Assembly (NCBI RefSeq): GCF_041261205.1
Contig: NZ_JBGCCH010000018.1
Coordinates: 1 to 64,000 of the forward strand
Length of the DNA stretch: 64,000 nucleotides
Direction: 5' to 3'
DNA from: Catenulispora sp. MAP5-51
GTDB taxonomy: Bacteria; Actinomycetota; Actinomycetes; Streptomycetales; Catenulisporaceae
This document shows, piece after piece, positions 58,502 through 64,000 of this stretch. The translations under genes were made by a program, and so were the position numbers. A model generated the notes under the pieces. It was not told where the DNA came from. It did not search any database and saw only the letters and a program-made list of their open reading frames with translations. Within the stretch, counting starts at the first letter, position 1. Every line of letters starts with the position of its first letter.

Positions 58502-59272
58502 TCAGAGAGCCGGCTTCACTTTCAGCGCCTCGGCGAGCGGCATCGCCTCGGGGTGCCACTTGGACTCCCACTCCAGCGACATCCAGCCCTGATATCCCAG
58601 TTCACGCAGCGCGGCGTAGAACTCGGCCAACGGAATAGTGCCCTCGCCGAGCGGCAACGGCGTGCGCTCCTCCGGCGACAACACGTCCTTCACCTGCACA
58701 TGCTTCAGATACGGAGCCAGCACGTCCTTCGTGACGGAGATCGGCTCGCCGGTCCGCCACGGATGCATGACATCCCAGATGGTGCCCACATCACCGGAGA
58801 CCTGAGACAGAACGCGCGCGATATCCACACCCTGTGGATGACTGTCGTGAGTCTCCAACAGGATCCCCACGCCTTCCGGCAACCGCGCGGCGATGGCGTT
58901 CAGCCGCCGCACCGCACGCGCGTCCGCCTCGGCGCCAGGCTCCTCCGCCCCGGGAAAGACGCGCACGTAAGGCGCCCCGAGATCCCGTGCGAGCTCAGCA
59001 TGCGCCAAAGCGTCGGCGACACACTCGTCGTCTCCGACTTCACCGCGCGCCACTCTGACATAGGAGGCGACCGCCAACACCGTGACGCCTCCGGACTCCA
59101 GCACATCGCGCGCAGCGACCCGCTCTTGCAGCGACAGTCCGACGTGCACCGGCTCGTCATCAGCGGCTCGAAGCTCCAGCCCGAGCCACCCTGTCGACCG
59201 CGCCAGATCGACGACGTCCGCCAACGGCAGCCCCGAGCAGCCCAGGGTCGAGAACGCCAGCGGCCAGCTCAT
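58502..59272 (-). CDS. Sugar phosphate isomerase/epimerase (TIM barrel)
   Basis: 256 residues from ATG 59272, overlapping the DUF2264 stop (ATGA). Xylose-isomerase-like fold: GWLGLELRAADDEPVH, GILLETHDSHPQG, IWDVMHPWRTGEP, and YLKHVQVKDVLSPEERTPLPLGEGTI with metal-binding Glu/Asp/His. Last gene of the polysaccharide cluster, so probably acts on the sugar released by the lyase pathway. Confidence 0.9.
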   Translation of the reverse strand: MSWPLAFSTLGCSGLPLADVVDLARSTGWLGLELRAADDEPVHVGLSLQERVAARDVLESGGVTVLAVASYVRVARGEVGDDECVADALAHAELARDLGAPYVRVFPGAEEPGAEADARAVRRLNAIAARLPEGVGILLETHDSHPQGVDIARVLSQVSGDVGTIWDVMHPWRTGEPISVTKDVLAPYLKHVQVKDVLSPEERTPLPLGEGTIPLAEFYAALRELGYQGWMSLEWESKWHPEAMPLAEALKVKPAL

Positions 59273-61122
59273 TCGGCGTCTCCCTCGGGCAGCCGGTACA
59301 CCATCACCTTCGACCGATAGAAGGCCGTCCCTCCGGGATGCTCGGCCGTCAGATACGGCGTCGCCGAGAAGGCTCCCAACGCGTTCGCGCCCAACTCGTG
59401 CTCGACCCCGGCGGCGGTCCACCCGCCCAGGCTCTCGATCCGCGACATCACCCCGAGGTCGTTGATCGCGAACGCGCCGGGCAGCTTCTCGTTCTCGCCG
59501 GGCAGCACCTGCTCGGGACCGGCGACCGGATAGCCGCCCTCGCGCACGGTCCAGCCGGCCGGCGCCGTCACCCGGTGCACCCGGATCTCGGCGCCCTCCT
59601 TCACGAACGTCTGGGTTTCGATCTCCGCGCCCTCGACCGGTCGCACCGCGCCGCCGGGCTCCTCCTCGAAGCCCGGGACGTGCCGCGACGCGCCCCACTC
59701 GGCCGCCACCCCGATCGGCTCGATCGCCCCGCGCGAGGTGACCCGGCCGTCCGGCGCGATCAGCGCGACATGGTTGCCGACCCGCTTGGCCCACGCCTCG
59801 GGGGCGGTGTCCGGCGCGGTGACCGTCGAGAACGCCAGCGGCGAGTAGAAGACGTCGGTGTGCTCGTCGAACGGCGGGGTGTGGTGCCGGGCCTTGTCGC
59901 TGCCGTGGTTCAGCAGGCGCACCACGCCGTCGCTCCTCGTCCCGCTCAGCGTCCAGCCGACCGGGCCGATCGCCGACTCGAAGTCGCCGGCCTCCACCGG
60001 CAGCGGCGACTCCGGCGCCGTCCACACCCGGTGGTCGGCCGGGAGCATCAAGCCGATGAAGCCCTTCGAGGCCCAGTAGGGCGAAGCAGGGCCCGAATAG
60101 TTCTGCACCATCGGCGGGAACGGCTCGTGCCAGCCCAGGGTCAGCAGCCCGCGCTCGTCCGGCGCGCCGTGCTCGGCGAAGTGCTTCAGCACGCCGCTGG
60201 CCGCGCGCCGCGAAAGCCCGGCGTCGTAAGGGGAACAGTCGAACATCTCCCCGATCCAGATCGGCGCCGCGGCCGCGAACCGGTAGGTGAGCGAGCGGCC
60301 TTGGTGGATCGGCGCGCCGTCGGCGCCGAAGAAGTCGAAGTAGCGCTCCAGGAACTGCCGCAACCGGTCCCGGTACACCTCGCGGGCCGCCAGCGCGCGG
60401 TCGTTGCGCGCGCCGCCCTCGGCCATCTGCGTCCACACCAGCGGATACAGGTGCATGGCCCAGCCGATGTAGTAGTCGAAGTTCCGGCCGGCGCCGTCGG
60501 TGTACCAACCGTCGCCGACGTACCAGTCCTCGGTAGCGTCCAGACCCCGCAGGATCTCGGACTCCTCATACCGCGCGCCGATCGAGGACAGGAACTCCTC
60601 GGTGACCGTCTGGAACAGCATCCAGTTGTTCGGCCAGGTCGGGTTGCCCACGAACTCCCCGAGCCAGTCCGCGACGAGCCCCTGCGCCCGGGTGTCCAGC
60701 TTGTCCCACAGCCATTCCCGCGTGTAGTGCAGCCCGAGCGCGATCGAGGCCGCCTCCACCATCGGCTGCCCCGGCCGGCCCTGCGGAATCCGAGGCCAGG
60801 CTTCGGGATGCGAGGCGTCCGCCCCGGCGGCCAGGCCCGAGGAGTACCGCGCGATCAGGACCTCGGCCACCGGCCCCTGTCCCCGGTCGGCGGCGATCCG
60901 CCACGCCGCGAGCAGGAAGGTGCGCGCGAAGCCTTCGAGGGCATCGGAGTCGAACCCCGAAACACTCGGCCGCCCCGGGAGCTCGAAACGCGCGGAATGC
61001 GGCGAGGCGAACGGTTTCACGGAATCGAGCAGGTGGTCGGCCTGCGTGAGCCAGTGCTGCCGCGTCCAGCCGGTGTACTCCGACAGCTCGCGGTCCTCGC
61101 GGACATCCAACGCGCCGGCCAT
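59269..61122 (-). CDS. DUF2264 family protein (putative sugar hydrolase)
   Basis: 617 residues from ATG 61122 with AAGGAGCG upstream. DUF2264 proteins have an N-terminal alpha/alpha barrel resembling heparinase- and hyaluronidase-like enzymes; here GEFVGNPTWPNNWMLFQTVTEEFL, DGWYTDGAGRNFDYYIGWAMHLYP and a C-terminal beta domain (about 400-617) are visible. There is no signal peptide, so it works inside the cell on an imported oligosaccharide. It overlaps the lyase and isomerase genes by 1 and 4 bp. Function is inferred from this context and fold. Confidence 0.9.
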   Translation of the reverse strand: MAGALDVREDRELSEYTGWTRQHWLTQADHLLDSVKPFASPHSARFELPGRPSVSGFDSDALEGFARTFLLAAWRIAADRGQGPVAEVLIARYSSGLAAGADASHPEAWPRIPQGRPGQPMVEAASIALGLHYTREWLWDKLDTRAQGLVADWLGEFVGNPTWPNNWMLFQTVTEEFLSSIGARYEESEILRGLDATEDWYVGDGWYTDGAGRNFDYYIGWAMHLYPLVWTQMAEGGARNDRALAAREVYRDRLRQFLERYFDFFGADGAPIHQGRSLTYRFAAAAPIWIGEMFDCSPYDAGLSRRAASGVLKHFAEHGAPDERGLLTLGWHEPFPPMVQNYSGPASPYWASKGFIGLMLPADHRVWTAPESPLPVEAGDFESAIGPVGWTLSGTRSDGVVRLLNHGSDKARHHTPPFDEHTDVFYSPLAFSTVTAPDTAPEAWAKRVGNHVALIAPDGRVTSRGAIEPIGVAAEWGASRHVPGFEEEPGGAVRPVEGAEIETQTFVKEGAEIRVHRVTAPAGWTVREGGYPVAGPEQVLPGENEKLPGAFAINDLGVMSRIESLGGWTAAGVEHELGANALGAFSATPYLTAEHPGGTAFYRSKVMVYRLPEGDAE

Positions 61123-62843
61123 CAACGCTCCTTGCGCTCGACGGTGAACACGGACTCCAGCCGGCTGCCACCAGCCTCGACCGAGCATCGTAGCCGAAGA
61201 CGGAAAACGCTTTCCAGCTCGCCCCGGTGACCGGTGGTCTCGACGGTGTCCAGCTCGGGCCCCATCTCGACCGGGCCCGACCAGGTGAGGGCACACCGGG
61301 CCTTCTCGCCTTCCCACACCACGCGATCGGCCTCGACCGCCGGCCGGATCCGGCTGAGGTACAGCTCCTCGAGCGGCATCGCGCGATCGGTCTGGATCCG
61401 GTCCACCACGACCAGGCTGCCGTGCCGCTGCCAGGTGAAACGCCGGCCGAGGGCCAGCAGGCCCGGGACGTCGTACGCCCCGGTGAGGTCCAGCGTCAGG
61501 ATCGCGCCCTGGCCGGTCTCGGCGAACCGCTCGACCTTCGCGGCGTACTCGGCGCCCGGCTGCTGCCCCCGGCCGTCGACCAGCGGGATCGAGTGCCCTT
61601 CGGCGGCAGTGTGAACGTCCTTATACCGCTCGGGCCCGAAGTAGTCGGCGTTGTACTCGCCCGCGCCGAGGTCGGCGAGCAGCGTCTCGCCGTGGCCGCG
61701 CAGGATGAACTGGCCGACGTCCAGGTGGTTGTGGAACTCGTCGTTGTGGCCGCCCTTGGCCGCGAACTCGGCCTCGCCGCCGCGGTCCACGACCCACGCC
61801 AGATCCGGCAGATAGGAGACACCCGGCGAGACCGTCCGGCCCAGGACGCGCTCCGTCGTCCACTCGATGTTCTTGGCGACGTGCGGCCACCGGTGACAGA
61901 AGTCTGATGCGAAGCTCGGCACCGCCTCGATGTACGGCGCCGGGACCCCGAGCCGCTCGACCAGCCGGGCCATCAGCCCGGTCGGGATCGCCGCGGTCTC
62001 CGAGCCGTCGGAGAAGCTCGGGAACCGGCCGTCGCCGAACCCGGCTCGCGCCGGGAAGGCCGCGATCTCCCGGATCTTGGCGTCCAACAACAGATCCGGG
62101 CCGCCCCGCTCGCGCCAGGCCTCGGCGAAGTAGGCGAAGTACCCGAAGCCGTAGACCCAGTAGTCCATACCCTCCGAGCAGCCGCCGTCGTCCGGGTAGT
62201 GCTCGATGAAACGCCGCAGGGACTTCTGCGCGCGCTTCAGGATCATCGCCAGCCGCTTGGCGTCGTCCGGGAAGAAGGCCAGCGCGGCCATCCCGACGCC
62301 GCCGGCGACCACGGCCAGCCAGTTGTTGGTCATCTTCTCGAACGCCATCGGCCGCTGGTCGTCGGCGAACGGGATGAAGACCCGGTCCAGCAGTTCCTCG
62401 CGGCAGCGCATGGTGACGTCCTCGGGCAGCTGCTTGCCGAACCGCCCGATCAGCTCGGCCACGGTGTGCGCGGTCTCGGCCGCGAACAGGTCGACGCAGC
62501 GCCGCATGTCGCCGTCCCGCGCGTGGTACTCGTGCGCGGGCAGGGCCCAGCTGTACTCGTCGCACACCCGCCACAGCTCGTCGGCCAGGACGCTCAAGAC
62601 CTCGGCGCTGACGACGCCGTCGACACCGTCGGCGCGCACGTCGAACATCGCCGCCGCGCCGGCCGCGACCAGCCGGCCGCGCCGCTCGAAGTAGGGATGC
62701 TCATAGCCGTAGCGGTGTCCGGTGTCGCCGAACTGCCGGTACAGCGTGTAGGTCAGCTCGGGCGCGGCGGACCCGGCCGCCTTCGCCACGACGTCACGGA
62801 CCTCGTTTTCCAAAGCGGCCAGGTAGCTCATGCGCCCGATCAT
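61122..62843 (-). CDS. Heparinase II/III-family polysaccharide lyase
   Basis: 573 residues from ATG 62843; ATG 62831 (MSYLAALENEVRD) is an alternative start because no clear ribosome-binding site favours either. An alpha/alpha toroid (about 1-340) precedes a beta-sandwich with the family signature KGGHNDEFHNHLDVGQFIL (His residues of the active site). The family cleaves uronic-acid-containing polymers such as heparin/heparan or alginate oligosaccharides. There is no signal peptide, so it acts on imported oligosaccharides. It is translationally linked to the DUF2264 gene, and an operator-like site lies inside its 3' end. Confidence 0.92.
   Translation of the reverse strand: MIGRMSYLAALENEVRDVVAKAAGSAAPELTYTLYRQFGDTGHRYGYEHPYFERRGRLVAAGAAAMFDVRADGVDGVVSAEVLSVLADELWRVCDEYSWALPAHEYHARDGDMRRCVDLFAAETAHTVAELIGRFGKQLPEDVTMRCREELLDRVFIPFADDQRPMAFEKMTNNWLAVVAGGVGMAALAFFPDDAKRLAMILKRAQKSLRRFIEHYPDDGGCSEGMDYWVYGFGYFAYFAEAWRERGGPDLLLDAKIREIAAFPARAGFGDGRFPSFSDGSETAAIPTGLMARLVERLGVPAPYIEAVPSFASDFCHRWPHVAKNIEWTTERVLGRTVSPGVSYLPDLAWVVDRGGEAEFAAKGGHNDEFHNHLDVGQFILRGHGETLLADLGAGEYNADYFGPERYKDVHTAAEGHSIPLVDGRGQQPGAEYAAKVERFAETGQGAILTLDLTGAYDVPGLLALGRRFTWQRHGSLVVVDRIQTDRAMPLEELYLSRIRPAVEADRVVWEGEKARCALTWSGPVEMGPELDTVETTGHRGELESVFRLRLRCSVEAGGSRLESVFTVERKER
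61202..61215. promoter_or_regulatory. LacI-type operator-like site inside the lyase gene
   Basis: GGAAAACGCTTTCC, nearly identical to the site at 49026-49039 (one base different), 80 bp upstream of the DUF2264 start and within the 3' end of the lyase gene. It could control an internal promoter for the last two genes. Confidence 0.5.
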
Positions 62844-62846
62844 GCC

Positions 62847-64000
62847 TCAGCTGTGAGTCTTGCTGTATTCGGCGCCGAGCTCCGCGGCGATCTGGTCGCC
62901 GCCGTTGCCCTTCCACTTCTTGATGACGTCGTCCCAGGACGACATCGACGCCTTCCCGGTGATGATCGCGTTCATCCCGTCCTGGATCTGCTGCAACAGC
63001 GTCGGCCACTGCTTGTTGCGGGTCGCCGACTGGATGCCCAGGCTCGGGTCCGGGACGCCGAGCGGCACGATGTCCACCTGCGCCTGGTAGCAGCGCTTGG
63101 CCGCCTCGGGCTCGCCGGCCAGGTAGTTCACCATCGGCGCGGCCATGACGTACTTGAACGGCACGTTCACCGAGTTCTCGATCTTGCCCAGGTCGGTCGG
63201 CTTCGACGGGCCGCCGTCCGCGCCGCGGGTGAAGTGCACGCCCTCGATGCCGTAGTTGATCAGCTCCCACTCCTTGGAGCCGAACGGCGCGGCCAGGAAG
63301 TTCAGCACGCCGAGCAGCATCTTGACCCGCTCCGGCGAGGCCTTCTTCAGGGCCGTGTAGCCGAAGTAGCCCGGGGTCAGCCACGGCGTCGCCTTGGCGC
63401 CGGCGCCGGTGCCGGCATCGTAGGGACGGACGAAGTCGACCTTCCACTTCTCGTTCACCGCGGTCGCGTAGCCGCCGAACCCGCCGAAGCCGTCGGTGGT
63501 GCTGATGTAGGTCCCGTTCTGGAAGTTCGTCTTGCACTGGGTGCTCGACACGGTCAGCGCCGCCGGGTCGTACAGGCCCTTGCCGTACCAGTCGGCCATC
63601 GTGGCCAGCGACTGCTTCATGTTGTCGGTGCCGTAGGCGGTGCTGAACTGGCCGTTCGCGAGCGACCACAGGTTGGGGGTGCCGTGCACACCGGAATGCG
63701 TCAGGTACCCGAAGGAGGCGACCTTGTTGGTGCCCAGGGTGAAGTGGCCCTGCGTGTTCAGCTTCACCAGCCCGGCGGTCAGGTCGGCCTTGCTCAGGCC
63801 GCCCGGCGTCGGGTTCCAGATCCCGGCCTGCTGGAACAGGTCGGAGTTCGCGAAGAACGAGTTCCCCAGCCGCGGCCGGTGGATCGGGATCGCGTAGAAG
63901 TCGCCGCCGACCCGGCCCACCGAGTCCCAGCTGTACGGCGGGATCGCGGCCAGGTTCGGGTAGGCCTTCGCGCCGGCGTCCCCGGACAGGTACTGGCCCA
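62847..64000 (-). CDS. Extracellular solute-binding protein (sugar ABC transporter), N-terminus beyond the window
   Basis: The frame is open from the right edge to the stop at 62847, about 384 residues. The C-terminal lobe shows the family 1 pattern: YAIPIHRPRLGNSFFANSDLFQQAG, GTDNMKQSLATMADWYGKGLYDPAALT, NFLAAPFGSKEWELINYGIEG, and the closing WPTLLQQIQDGMNAIITGKASM. The lead part in the window (GQYLSGDAGAKAYPNLAAIPPY) resembles YtcQ/LplA-type lipoproteins for oligosaccharide uptake. The signal peptide lies outside. It is followed after 3 bp by the lyase gene, so it supplies the oligosaccharide substrate. Confidence 0.9.
   Translation of the reverse strand, partial: GQYLSGDAGAKAYPNLAAIPPYSWDSVGRVGGDFYAIPIHRPRLGNSFFANSDLFQQAGIWNPTPGGLSKADLTAGLVKLNTQGHFTLGTNKVASFGYLTHSGVHGTPNLWSLANGQFSTAYGTDNMKQSLATMADWYGKGLYDPAALTVSSTQCKTNFQNGTYISTTDGFGGFGGYATAVNEKWKVDFVRPYDAGTGAGAKATPWLTPGYFGYTALKKASPERVKMLLGVLNFLAAPFGSKEWELINYGIEGVHFTRGADGGPSKPTDLGKIENSVNVPFKYVMAAPMVNYLAGEPEAAKRCYQAQVDIVPLGVPDPSLGIQSATRNKQWPTLLQQIQDGMNAIITGKASMSSWDDVIKKWKGNGGDQIAAELGAEYSKTHS

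Overview
The window is GC-rich with strong third-position GC bias, frequent GTG starts and 1-4 bp coding overlaps. Gene content and order point to a filamentous actinomycete of the Streptomyces/Catenulispora kind; this is inferred from gene families, not from a marker gene. The block ppc, pth, rplY, prs, glmU, tRNA-Gln, fatty-acid desaturase, TetR and the block DUF501, ppx, ndh are housekeeping neighbourhoods known from actinomycetes.

Layout. 1-3.5 kb is an accessory edge: a TPR protein running off the left end, an orphan gene, an IS630-type transposase remnant and a possible 21-residue peptide gene. 3.8-8.2 kb (minus strand) holds a secreted protein, a small lipoprotein, a Tat-exported phospholipase C and signal peptidase I. 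A 223-bp palindromic MITE-like element with TA flanks (8250-8472) sits between lepB and ppc. 8.5-22 kb is mainly core metabolism (ppc, pth, rplY, prs, glmU, tRNA-Gln, desaturase and its likely TetR repressor), interrupted by an ABC exporter/two-component operon. 22-30.7 kb carries a truncated adenylate-forming domain, a biotin-dependent acyl-CoA carboxylase pair, a short-chain dehydrogenase, a DJ-1/PfpI protein, a GlxA-type AraC regulator and an alpha/beta hydrolase. 30.7-41.4 kb has hisC, an orphan GAF histidine kinase, a multicopper oxidase coupled to a 4-helix membrane protein, DUF501-ppx, ndh, a second hydrolase, a cyclopropane-fatty-acid synthase and a truncated ECF sigma gene.

41.4-47 kb resembles the osmoadaptation locus osaC/osaA/osaB of Streptomyces: a GAF-SpoIIE phosphatase divergent from a HAMP-array hybrid histidine kinase that overlaps a response regulator with a coiled-coil tail. 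47-52.2 kb is a LacI-controlled carbohydrate (inositol-like) catabolic operon (Gfo/Idh/MocA dehydrogenase, DUF993, sugar isomerase) with a palindromic operator. 52.2-57.4 kb holds a secreted HExxHE protein and a large LuxR (LAL) regulator. 57.4-64 kb is a polysaccharide-use cluster: LacI regulator, solute-binding protein (runs off the right end), heparinase II/III-type lyase, DUF2264 protein and sugar isomerase, with LacI-type operators upstream of the regulator and inside the lyase gene.

Most notable observations: the TA-flanked palindromic element and its possible link to the nearby IS630 remnant; the reduced osaC-like gene; a palindromic operator on the desaturase promoter; the LacI operator sites shared by two sugar clusters; two truncated genes (adenylate-forming domain, ECF sigma); and two small genes, a 21-residue amphipathic peptide and a 47-residue membrane protein.
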